Shown here piece by piece: positions 1 to 9,149 of a stretch of 64,000 nt of DNA. Made by a program: the position numbers and the translations under genes. Position 1 is the stretch's first letter. Every line of letters starts with the position of its first letter. Location of the stretch: NCBI GenBank assembly GCA_029168955.1, contig JAPDOI010000144.1, forward strand, positions 1,238,501 through 1,302,500, in the 5' to 3' direction. The notes below the pieces were generated by a model, which did no database searches, had not been told where the DNA came from, and was given only the letters and a program-made list of their open reading frames with translations. This stretch comes from Aplectana chamaeleonis. Its lineage: Eukaryota > Nematoda > Chromadorea > Rhabditida > Cosmocercidae.

Positions 1-394
1 TCGCGCTATTGTGCGCCTCTCAACGCTGGAGTAGCGGTGCCCGAATTCAAACACTGGCAAACAACCCCACCTCGTTTTGATTCGACTGACAATCTTCGAC
101 CGGGTGATCTATCGCTCGGTTTGGCGCAACGGCTTATCATTTGCTAAGGTTTGCGTATTCTGTGGTGGGGTTCTGGGGTACGAGGGCAATATTTTGCAAC
201 AGGTTTAATGTCTCCTACATAAGGGATTGAGAGAAGGCTCAAAACTTGCTGCTTCCTTCTGTGAGCTGGCGTAATCGCGCGAGAGCGAGCGGGCGTGAGC
301 ACACGGGGCGGGCGTGAGCGGCAAGCAAAGCTTGTGCCATAGATGAACATCGATTTTGTGTAATCTCACGCACTTGCGACGTTTGGACGCTGCC
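1..394. repeat. Inverted-repeat element, left-truncated by window edge
   Basis: This stretch matches 18791-19213 over most of its length, with shared phrases around TGTGCGCCTCTC, CTCAACGCTGGAG, GCGCAACGGC and GATGAACATCGATTTTG. The right end GTTTGGACGCTGCC corresponds to the TIR (GGCTCCGTCCATACGT type) of the complete copy. The element ends at 394 and is followed directly by TAA (395-397), which also borders the next element. Open frames inside it are not gene-like. Confidence 0.7.
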
Positions 395-397
395 TAA

Positions 398-873
398 AGC
401 CTAGTTTTGACTGCAGGTGGTCGCTGCGGCCATGCGAGAGACAACTGTTCCTTTTTCATCGCGCGTAATGGAAAACCGCTCCAATTGTGATCGCTTCGTG
501 GCAAACGTCCTACATCGCTGGGTCGTGGCGGCAAAATCCTATGTTTTACTGCATCGCTGCTTGAAGAGCGATTCTCAATGGTCGCTGACCATCGCTCCAT
601 CGCGGCCAAAATGACAGCGATGGAGCGATTGTCAGCGAATGACACGCTTCGTCTAATAAATATTGACCCTTTCACATGACAAGATCAGTGTTTTCGAGTC
701 GAAACGCGTTATTGATGAATACCAGCCATTAATTTCACTGATTCATTGACTTTCTTCTATCATCCGTGGGCCTATGCACTATGAACAGAATCGCTGCCGC
801 TACTACATCGCTGCAGCAGCGAGTGCAAAATCGCTGCGATGAAAAACAGCAGCGATGCAGTCAAAACTAGGCT
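398..873. mobile_element. 476-bp MITE, AGCCTAGTTTTGACTGC family
   Basis: The ends are perfect inverted repeats (AGCCTAGTTTTGACTGC at 398 and its complement ending at 873). A second copy of almost the same length lies at 62213-62686 in the opposite orientation. Flanks are TAA on the left and TGA on the right, compatible with a degenerate 3-bp TWA duplication of PIF/Harbinger type. There is no transposase; the interior is rich in CATCGCTG-like words. Superfamily assignment is an inference. Confidence 0.8.
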
Positions 874-1409
874 TGAAATGTGGAAATCGTGCGATAATCG
901 GTCGCTGTCGCGGCTGTCCGTCGCAGTGCAGTGCACTGCGACGGGTGTCAGCGACACAGCCATATCCGGCATCGTGCCGGGTGTTTCTTGACTCTGAGCG
1001 ACAGCGACGGCTGGCCGTCAGCGACAGCGACGTAGCAGTGCTCTGCGACCGCGGCAGCTTGTCGTGGGGTATAACAATGGCCTAATAGGGTGTGGTCGGA
1101 GGGCGCACTCGGAGCGGGTCAGCGTCCTTTTTTGATAACTTTTCAAATCGTTTTTTTTTCGAGTTTGAAGAATTATTAAAGGGCACAGTCCAACCTCAGG
1201 GTCGAAATCTGATGTTTATGCTGCTGTCTTTTTTATCAAAGTCTACAACAGGCTCTAAGGAACATGGCGCCCACCCTGATGTCAAATGGGATGGTGACCT
1301 GCAAGAAGCGAGATTTTCCAAAATGCTTAGCCTTATTATTGATCCATTGCTGAACCTTCACGAAAATCCTGAACAGAAACAGCAATCGTCAGGGCAAAGC
1401 TCGAAGTTG
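874..1409. other. Gene-free repeat-derived stretch
   Basis: No gene was seen. There is a GC-rich palindrome around 918-942 (GTCGCAGTGCAGTGCACTGC) and scattered CAGCGACAG words. At 1173-1200 it contains one end of the TTAA/AGGCACAGTCC transposon family that is complete at 38337-38785; the partner end is missing here. Confidence 0.5.
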
Positions 1410-1835
1410 TGAGAGCTCTAGGAGGAATATCTTGAAGTTGCAGCAGACAGACAACCTTGCAGCCTGTTTTGGAGTATGCTGCGCATGTCTGGCAGCCCAT
1501 CGTGTCGGACTGTTCCTGAACCAAGGTGCTGCGTGTTGAGATCGCTGCTGTGCGAATTGCCACTGGCAGTGCAAAAAGCTCCCCAATTGGGCATCTATAT
1601 GAGGAGGGCGCTATTAGAGCTTGTTAGAGAGATACCAATCAGTAAGCCCTTCGCCGATGCTCCTAGTTAAGCTAATGTGCGAAGATGGGGCGATTCCCTT
1701 CAAGAAAGACTACTTATTTTGCGTAAGGAGCATGCCCATTTCGTTAGAGGACATATCAAAAAGGTGGCTGTGCACCCTAATTTAGGAGCAGTGCCACCTC
1801 GCGTTGGGGAGCCCGCATTCGTTTTAATTTCGGCT
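1410..1835 (+). pseudogene. CR1-like retrotransposon C-terminal fragment
   Basis: Frames broken by shifts and stops read VLEYAAHVWQPIVSD, RIATGSAKSSPIGHL, QERLLILRKEHAHFVRGHI and LGAVPPRV. These match the C-terminal domain seen at 5403-5985 (VWQHLVSD, RIATGCARS, QERLRLLRAEHIQFVKGHM, VVPPRVS). It is a dead 5'-truncated copy on the + strand of the family that also occupies 5105-8170, 11695-14345 and 33228-33460. Confidence 0.7.
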
Positions 1836-1869
1836 AGAGAGTCCCATTAGTTTGCGACGCGCGAGCTCC

Positions 1870-2275
1870 CAGTGCGGCGTTTATACTTTCGCCGCCGAGC
1901 GGCATGACAAAGTGCAATTCTGTATCATCAAGCGGCGTCGCGTGATAAATAGTAGGCGTCGTTTAGGGGCCGTTTATACTACCGCCGCTGAGCGGCGCGG
2001 CGAAAGGCAATCCTACAATATCGACCGTGCCGCGCCGCGTGATCAATAGTACAGAAATGCACTTCGCCGCGCCGCTCGGCGGCGGAAGTATAAACGACCC
2101 CTTATACTTCCGCCGGTGAGCGGCGCCGCGAAGTGCAATCCTGCAATATTGATCGTACCGCGCCGTGTGATCAATATCACAGAAATGTACCGCGCCGCTC
2201 GGCGGAGGGAGTATAAACGACCCCTCACAGAAATGAGGTGTGCCGCGCCGCTCGGTGGCGGGAATATAAACGCAG
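1870..2275. repeat. Array of tandem ~128-bp palindromic units
   Basis: Units bounded by GTTTATACTTCCGCCGCCGA and its complement are stacked nearly head to tail: a partial unit from ~1875, full units ~1968-2095 and ~2098-2225, and a partial unit to 2275. Each unit is itself an inverted repeat with a core around CAATATTGATCGTACCGCG/GATCAATA. The likely origin is a small TIR element amplified in tandem. Open frames across it are by-products. Confidence 0.75.
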
Positions 2276-2759
2276 CGTAGAGAGGCGAAAGTTGCCTTGT
2301 AACTGAATGTGTTTATCAGCTTGCTTCGAGTGGACACTAGTGAACAGTTTTCGCAGTGTTCTCGAGCGTTTTGCCGTGCACGCTTGACTAGACTTCGCGA
2401 GCTATTTCCATTACAGTGGTATCATTCGCCACTTTAGTTGAAGCAACAAATGAGCAAAGGGAGGTAGATCACCATTAAGGTATTGGCGATGTCCCTGCCG
2501 GAAGGGGCAACTCACCTTTATCGATACCGAAGACTACTACCTTTTTTCAAGTTGCTTCTGTCCGAATCGCGTAAATCGGTATACCATTGAGGTAGCCTTG
2601 CAGAGTCCGAGCTTTCCGCCTTTTTCCAGCAACCACCATCGTAATAGTTCCTTAACACCTGTAAACGTCCATAGTATGACCTTGAATCACTCACTGATAG
2701 TAAAAAAATGGCGTACGGCGAACAAAGGAAACTGTTGCAGGTGTTATCGAGTTCAGAGG
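2276..2759. other. 5' flank of the SDR gene
   Basis: No element was recognised. Just upstream of the chosen start is TTATCGAGTTCAG|AGG-ATG, which resembles a nematode acceptor and could be a spliced-leader trans-splice site (inference). An in-frame ATG lies further 5' (2598), but the extra 54 codons show no family similarity. Confidence 0.4.
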
Positions 2760-4617
2760 ATGTCCGCGCCCGTAGCGTTGGTAACAGGTGTTACTAGTTC
2801 CATCGGTAAAGCTATTACGAGACGATTAGCTTTTGCTGGTTACAAGGTCGCGGCTGCTGACAAATGCCCGAATGCTGTGAACGATGTGGCTGAGGACAAC
2901 AAGAAGGTGCGTTTTGGAGTAGTATATTGAATCACGTTGGTCTCCTGCTCAGGCTTACAAAGGACTCGCCTCCCTTATTCACGTGGTCATTCATAAAAAC
3001 CACGTATGCGTGAAATTCTGGGTAACACTTTTATGTGGCCATACTCATGAAACTACGGGAGCCTCCCGGGAGGGTACAAGTTCCGCGCGCTGCACTCATC
3101 CTCTGGTTCTAAAACCTTCCTGGGAGGCGTATCGCGTACTTTTGTGAATACGGTCTCTGGATCTCGGCCTAGTGCTGAAGGTGGACGTTACAGTAAGGGG
3201 CAGTACGCTAACCTATCCCTAAACGACTCCGTTAACCGGAATTCTTGTTTGTTATGAGCAGAAATTAAGCCAATCAGAGCTGAGATTTATGAATGGCAAA
3301 CCATTGACTACTACAGTTCGGGTTTCGGTGGCAATGGCACGCAATTTAGGAGGCGAACCCTACTGTAGACCTTGGTTTGCGTTTATGAATCTCTGCCCAG
3401 GTATGGGGTATGCGAAGACGAATGATTTTGGGAAAGGTAAGCTTGTGATCTCATAAATTTCAACCCCTTTCGAGCGTTTAGCTGTCATTCAAGCGCAACA
3501 TTACTTTCCCATGCGAGGACAAGCGCGCTGCACTCAGCAGACCAATCTGTTCACAAATTCACCCTTACATTAAACCCATTCTGCTTCTCTGCAGCGTGAG
3601 TTCAACATGAGGACATATCACATTATGGTCTAAGCAATCCTTTTTAGGTTGGCGGAAAGGTTATTGGCTTCTCAGTGGATGTAGGAGTGAAAACTCATAG
3701 AGAGGAGCTAATTTCCAGGGTATGTTGAAACATATTTTTGTTTTAAAGGGGAAATTACATTTCTTTCGTTTCCAGGTAGAAAAAGAAATGGGTGCCATCG
3801 ATTCTCTGGTGATTGTACCACCAGACAATGACGTTCGGGGAGATATCATGGACACCGAGGCAAAGCAGTTCGATAAGGTGTTGGTTTAGCGGCTCAGCTT
3901 GTCAGCAAGCCCGCTTGTTACTTTTTTATCGTTCCATTCTGTCCATTCCGTCGGCCGACATAATTCCTGAAAACGTATTTCATGAGTTTCAGCTTTTCTA
4001 CGACCGTCTAACCGTTCCGTTCCGACTAAGTCAGGTCGCGCTTCCAATTTTGTCTAAATCGAAGTAAGTTAACGTACTGTACTTTTTGAGACATTGGTGT
4101 TCCGCTAATGACAGCTATCGTTGTCCTAATTCCTCTTCTGTTTTTGGAATGGCTCCATAGTCTACCTGACTTCTTGCGCGGGATATACACCTGGACTGGA
4201 CATTGGTCTGTTCTCAGTCGCGTCAACTGGTGTTCTGAGTCTCACTAAAGTAGTAGCCACGAGTGCTGCGCGGTCGGGTGTGCGGGTGAATGCTGTATGC
4301 TTTGGAATGGTTAGTCACTTTCCGTAACCAACTTGTTGTAGTTGTCACGAAGTGGTTCCTATCTGTCAGCTTAGGTAGAGGAGGATGGATCGGGCTCATT
4401 CTGGGATTCCAAACAGCCGAAGGAGGCGCTGCAACAACTGGAGTCTATGATTCCTCTCGGCCGATTAGGAAAACCTTCGGATGCAGCATTCTTAGTGCAG
4501 TTCCTGGTATCTCCTCGAGCCAGGTGGGTATCTCTGGTGCAGGTTCAAGCGCAGACTGTTCGGCGGGATACCGAGGGGGACGCAATAAAAAAAGTATTAT
4601 ATGGGGGAGGGAGTTAA
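2760..4617 (+). CDS. Catalytically degenerate short-chain dehydrogenase/reductase (SDR), six exons
   Basis: Exons are 2760-2906, 3648-3719, 3776-3877, 3993-4063, 4147-4309 and 4375-4617. Phases agree and give 265 residues, a normal SDR length, most like the DHRS4-type classical SDRs. The Rossmann start is MSAPVALVTGVTSSIGKAI, where TGxxxGIG has Ser14 in place of glycine. The NNAG motif is replaced by VPPDN (87-91). The beta-5 segment GSIVYLTSCAG keeps Ser140, but the catalytic YxxxK is FSVAS: Phe153 and Ser157 instead of Tyr and Lys, at the correct 13-residue spacing from the serine. SLTKVVATSAARSGVRVNAV and MIPLGRLGKPSDAAFLVQFL are typical later SDR segments. The usual TG near the cofactor-loop C-terminus is lost (WVSLVQVQ). 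An oxidoreductase is therefore unlikely; a pseudoenzyme or young pseudogene fits. The acceptor before 4147 reads TTTTTG instead of AG. An AATAAA (4584-4589) overlaps the last codons, so the 3' end is uncertain; an alternative donor GTGGGT lies at 4524. Confidence 0.72.
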
Positions 4618-5100
4618 AATCTTGGGCCAAAAATGGAAATTCTGGGTGTTTCGCAATAGGTTAATTCAATACTCACTAGGGACTGCTCCAAACATCCCGT
4701 GGCTATTGGAAAACCATGTTGTCGGTGCTGTAGGTTTTTGGCCGTACATAAATGACGCGTGCTTGAAATTCGCTAAAAGGCTGCAGGGGTTCCAAACATG
4801 GCTCTTTCGTTGCTTCGCAAAAAGGTAAGGGTAATCCATTGGGGAATTTTCGGGGCGTTCATCGCAAAACTTTCAACTGGTGGTTCTTTAGGGCTCTGAA
4901 CCCTGGGGTACATTCCTTGCCGCCTTAAGGTTGCTGTAGGTGCCGGTAGGCATAATGCCTTTTTAACGGCGTAGTTTACCTTAAAACTTAGAAAATCGAA
5001 AAATGGACCTCGAATTCGTGTTCAGAACCCCAAATAACACCCACAGTAATATTTTGGGTAAACTCTGAGACTTTGATCAAGCTATCGTATTCCCTCTGTT
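4618..5100. other. Gene-free stretch with dispersed repeat
   Basis: No gene was seen. From about 4980 the sequence (ATTCGTGTTCAG, CCCAAATAACACCC, GGTAAACTCTGAGAC) resembles the dispersed family at 8261-9060, 37430-37740 and 54130-54800. Confidence 0.45.
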
Positions 5101-5104
5101 CTTC

Positions 5105-5985
5105 TGCTTTGCAGCCGCAGCGGTTTTTGTCATAGGTTTAGGAACCGAGCGACCAAAGTTGGATTCGTCCACAAATATGTTGTAGTCAATTCTGTAGGCC
5201 TCTTCGGGCAGGTAAATAGGTGCTCTGTATTATGGTCAGGGCCGCCACAATCCGAGCATACGTCACACCTGTTGCTATCGATCCTATGCAAGTATGACAT
5301 CAGCATAGGGGAGTGCCCGCAGCGTAACGATTCAAGGGTGCACCTGGCAAGCCTTCCGGGTTCCATCCTCTTTAACGCTTGCCTTATGCGAACGTAATAA
5401 ACTTATAACCTATAACCTATCTCGGTTTTGCTTACCCTAGGCGGCACGACTCCCAAGATGGAGTTAACGGCGGCCTTGCTCATGTGACCCTTGACGAATT
5501 GGATATGCTCCGCGCGCAAGAGACGGAGGCGTTCTTGTTGTGCGTTGGTCCATCTCTGTATATCGATTTTCATGGGAGCATAAGCAAACGGCTTTCTTAT
5601 ACATCTTCCCTCAAGGGATCTAATACTCTGCGACGAATGATTTGGCTGCTTCAATATGTTTATGAACAACTGCTGTGTCTGAAGCTGGCAATGTTTTGTC
5701 ACTGGCAATACGCGCGCTTCGGTGTGGAGGTGCTCTACTGGACAGCTCCTCGCACAACCCGTAGCGATTCGAAGAGCAGCATTTTGAACACGCTGCATCT
5801 TTGACCACGATGAATCCGATACTAAGTGTTGCCAGACTGGTGCAGCATACTCCAACGCAGGCTGTTCGATGGCCTTGTACGTGGTCAGGATCGTTTCATT
5901 ACTTCTTCCTAAGGACGTTCCACCGAGAGCACGTAGGACGTTGAGTCTTGTTTTCACCGTGACTTGCTTCTGTGCCGTGTTTTTA
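5105..5985 (-). pseudogene. 5'-truncated CR1-like retrotransposon, C-terminal domain
   Basis: On the minus strand two frames, 6080-5403 and 5366-5130, read through the C-terminal part of a non-LTR reverse transcriptase protein: VTVKTRLNVLRALGG, YKAIEQPALEYAAPVWQHL, RIATGCARSCPVEHLH, then a zinc-knuckle-like CDVCSDCGGPDHNTEHLF and the terminal LWTNPTLVARFL. One frameshift near 5366-5403 separates them. There is no endonuclease or RT core, so this is a typical 5' truncation. Its 5' edge abuts the oppositely oriented copy starting near 5995. Confidence 0.85.
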
Positions 5986-6351
5986 TGAAACTTCATGCTG
6001 CCGAGATGTCGTACATTCGTGCAGTGGCAGTGTGGAGGAAACAATATCGCCTCCGTGCAAACCGACGTCATCCCCTCCACGAAGAGAGTTATGGGAGAGG
6101 TACTGGCCGGCCGCAGCTATGCATATCAATCTAAACGGCCTTAATGCCAAGCTTTCTGAAGGCCGTGCTGGTCTGGCAGCATCTCGTCTCAGAATGTTTT
6201 TGGACGAAGATGCAACGAGTACATAATGCCGCTCTTCGTATCGCCACCTGATGTGCAAGGAGTTCCCCAGTCGAGCACTTGCATGCTGAGACCCGTCTGT
6301 TACCAGTGAAGGAGCACTGTCCAGTTCGAGCTCAGCAACTCCGTAGTAATA

Positions 6352-7583
6352 CCAGGTTGTCCAATAATTCTTGTCCGAAAATTTCACCATTTTCAATTTT
6401 TTTCAGCTTTATTGAAAAACAAGTCTAATCAACAATATAATCGCCACAGTTATCCACAACAGTGGCCCATCGATTGGGCAGGTCGCCGATGCCCTTCGCC
6501 CAGAACTACGAGGGCTGCGACTCGAAGAAGTCCGCGATGTCGGATTTGAGGTTGTCGTTGTTGGTGAATTTTCTTCCTGCCAAATGGTGCTTCAGCGCGC
6601 GGAACAAGTGATAGTCGGGAGGGGCGAGGTCCGGGGAATACGGCGGATGGGCAACCGTCTCCCAGCCGAACGTCGCCAACTTCTGCTGGGTCTTCTTTGC
6701 CACGTGGGAGCGCGCGTTGTCGTGCAGCAGGTGGACCGAGGCCCGTCGGGGACGCTTTTCTCGGATGGCGGCGGCTAGTTTCTCGAGCTGATCGGTGTAG
6801 ATAGAGGCGGTGACCGTCCTGCCTTGCGGGAGCAGCTCGAAGTACAGCATGACCTTGGTGCCCCACCAGCAGCAGAGCATGATCTTCAGCGGGTGCAGGT
6901 TGGCTTTCGGCGTCGTCGGCGGCTCTTCTCCGCGCGGGATCCAGACGGCACGGCATGCGACGTTGTCGTAGAGGACCCAGCTCTCATCCCCAGTGACCAG
7001 GTCCTCGAGAAACTGGACGAAGGAGAAGGGACTGGCAGACGGCCACGCGGCTCTGCTTGTTGGCGTCCGTCAGACGGTGGGGGATCCAACGGGCCAGAAC
7101 TTTGTGGTAGCCGAGTAAGTTGAGTTGATTGTGGATGGTGGACTTGCTGCAGCCGAGCTTCGTCGCCAGTTCACGGGTGTAGGCTTCCGGCTTCTCCGTG
7201 ATACAGCGACGGACTTCGTCATCATCCACCGTAGAAGGCCTCCCGCTGTGCTCCCTGTCCTCGAAGCTCGTGTCGCCGCTCTCGAAACGATTGAACCAGC
7301 GGCTGACTGTGCGTTGGGACACTGCATCCTCCTTGCACGCTCTGCAGATGTTGGCGACCGCGGTGCCCGTGTCGTTGCCCAGCAGCCACTCGTAGTACAT
7401 GAACGTACGAATTCGACCTTGGTCCTTTTTAGCTTGTACTGGTAGCTAGACGCGGCGACTGCGCCTTATATACCCCTAGTGTAGAACTTTGGAGAACCTT
7501 CTAAAAGGTTCATACACATGCCTGATATTATGAAACACCTCTAAGGAAAATTATAGAATTTTGAAAATTATTGGACGGCGGGG
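6352..7583 (-). mobile_element. Mariner transposon, 1,232 bp, GC-rich
   Basis: Imperfect TIRs share GTCCAATAATT (left CCAGGTTGTCCAATAATTC, right CCCCGCCGTCCAATAATTTT as complement). TA target duplications sit at 6350-6351 and 7584-7585. It lies inside the CR1-like fragment 5995-8170, whose reading frame resumes beyond it. The coding part is far richer in GC than the flanks, suggesting a different mutational history, for example recent arrival or transfer (inference). Confidence 0.92.
6450..7400 (-). pseudogene. Mariner transposase with one frameshift
   Basis: From ATG at 7400: MYYEWLLGNDTGTAVANI, then a helix-turn-helix pair (QRTVSRWFNRFESGDTSFED, STIHNQLNLLGYHKV) and the linker WIPHRLTDANKQSR. 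The catalytic DD34D residues lie in VTGDESW, LLHDNARSHV and YSPDLAPPDYHLF, all present. One frameshift near 7015 separates the N-terminal reading (7400-6984) from the catalytic reading, which otherwise appears continuous to about 6506. Apart from that single shift the gene is remarkably intact, so a young but dead copy is likely. Mariner transposases cut and paste the element at TA. Confidence 0.88.
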
Positions 7584-7632
7584 TATTATTAAACAACCAA
7601 TGCACCTGTCTTGGAAAGTGCTCAACCTCGTT

Positions 7633-7657
7633 AGAGAGAGAGAGAGAGAGAGAGAGA
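7633..7657. repeat. (AG)n microsatellite
   Basis: About twelve AG units lie within the CR1-like C-terminal region, where related copies have non-repetitive codons. It is an in-place expansion after the copy died. Confidence 0.95.
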
Positions 7658-8260
7658 AAAGAAAGCCATTTGCCGATGCTCCAAACAAAGTTAACTTGCA
7701 AAGATGGCACGACTCACAGAAAGAACGACTCCGTCTTCTGCGCGAGGGGCACACCAAGTTCATACGGTGTCATCTTGAGAAGGCGGCGGTCCTATACTAG
7801 GAGAAGTACCGCCTCCAGTCTGCACATCAGAGACTCAACTCGGAAGAAGGGCTAGATGCACGCTGGCATCGCTGCGCTGCGGTCACTCGACAATGCTCAT
7901 GTCCCACGTCAGCACGACTCTGTCAGTCAGCGAATGTAATGTTTGTCCGGATTGCTGTTCCTTCGGTCATAACACCGCTCATTTATTTAATTGTCCGAAG
8001 AGACCTACCATGCTGACCATAATGAATCTATGGACGATTCCTCTACTGGTCGCCCAGTTTCTCCGCCTATGACAAAACCCGACGTATTCTACGGAGCCTA
8101 GAAAACCTAATTCTCCCGGCTCCCGCCTTCTCCTGCGCGCTGGGGTCAGTGGGATTCAAGCGCGCTCGCTCGCCATATCACCCAGTAATGTACTGCCCTG
8201 CGACCCTAACACAGATTATAATGACCTTATTGATATTATTTTTGTCCTTCTTTGAAGCAA

Positions 8261-9060
8261 GAAACTTCAAAGTAAGCATCGCGAAGGCTGAGCCCCGATT
8301 TTCATGAAAATATTCTAACGGACGTAGTCGGGAGTCCATGTGTCGATATACGGAGAATAAACTGTGTATAATCCCACTGAACTGGGGTAACCCCCAAAAA
8401 TCGGCAAACGGGCTTCAAATTTGAGTTTTATTCCTAATTACGCCCACACATAAGCTTTTGGGCAAATCTGACAAGGAAACTTCCAGTAGCAAAAGTGGCC
8501 ATTTCAAGTGAAATGTACATTTCTGGACCCATTTTCGGACGTAGAGTCTGAATACGCCTTTCGCAGCTGTCTAGAGTCACCCTGAAAGAAGGTATAGGCA
8601 TTTTCTTTCGATTTTCCCACCTTTTTTAGCCTCCAAAACGCAGTTATGTTTCGAAAATCTGGAGACGGACCTCTTAGGCGTGTTCTGCGCCTAAAACAAC
8701 CCCCATGGGCCACGTTTAGGTGAAGTCACATTCTTTTAACTTTGCACAGAGTGACAGCGCTTTTTACGTAGACAGTTTTTCGGTTGAGCGTGTACTTATC
8801 AAATAGGGCGATCAGAAAGAACTTGAGAAAATTATTCTAGATTAGACTAAAAATTTCCTCCGAAAGTTATAACTATAAATATATTTGGGAGCGCTGATCA
8901 CGAATCTGAGGTGGATTTGTCAACCTCAGATTTCGGCTTTTGACGATTTGCGGAATTCTTTGATAGATGTATCATTAGGAGTGCTCAATACGAAACTGTG
9001 GTTAGTTTATCGAATTTTGACAGCTTACGGTAGATTACGGTGAGTATAGAGTAGTTTAGT
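8261..9060. repeat. Dispersed degenerate repeat
   Basis: No gene was seen. The order of phrases here (AAGTGGCCATTTC, GGACGTAGAGTCTGAATACG, TCACCCTGAAA, AAAACAACCCCCATGGGC, GGTTGAGCGT, CTGATCACGAATCTGAGG) recurs in the same order at 54130-54800, and parts recur at 37430-37740 inside another element. It is an old repeat family of unknown class, probably a non-autonomous DNA element interior. Confidence 0.6.
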
Positions 9061-9149
9061 CAAAGTCTGAGATTTTTTTCCTATCTACCATATACCCGTG
9101 GAGACCAGTACTATATTGAAAATCTGAGATGAGCGGACCTTAGATTATA

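Larger units (their letters stand above)
5995..8170 (+). mobile_element. CR1-like element, internally deleted and split by a mariner
   Basis: The 5' part (5995-6110) matches the complement of 14225-14345, the 5' leader of the copy at 11695-14345. It is followed by MHINLNGLNAKLSE, the start of the endonuclease domain. The reading then jumps near 6165 to VWQHLVSECFW and KMQRVHNAALRIAT from the far C-terminus, so endonuclease and RT are deleted. A mariner (6352-7583) splits it. After the mariner it resumes with IKQPMHLS, RKPFADAPNKVNLQRWHDSQ, an (AG)n tract and GHTKFIRCHLEKAAV. The 3' region 8080-8170 matches the complement of 11695-11790. Confidence 0.8.

Noticed and set aside
6450..6956. 168-codon frame antiparallel in register to the mariner transposase
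   Set aside because: It is an alternative frame of the GC-rich transposase, whose real frame shows the DD34D motifs.
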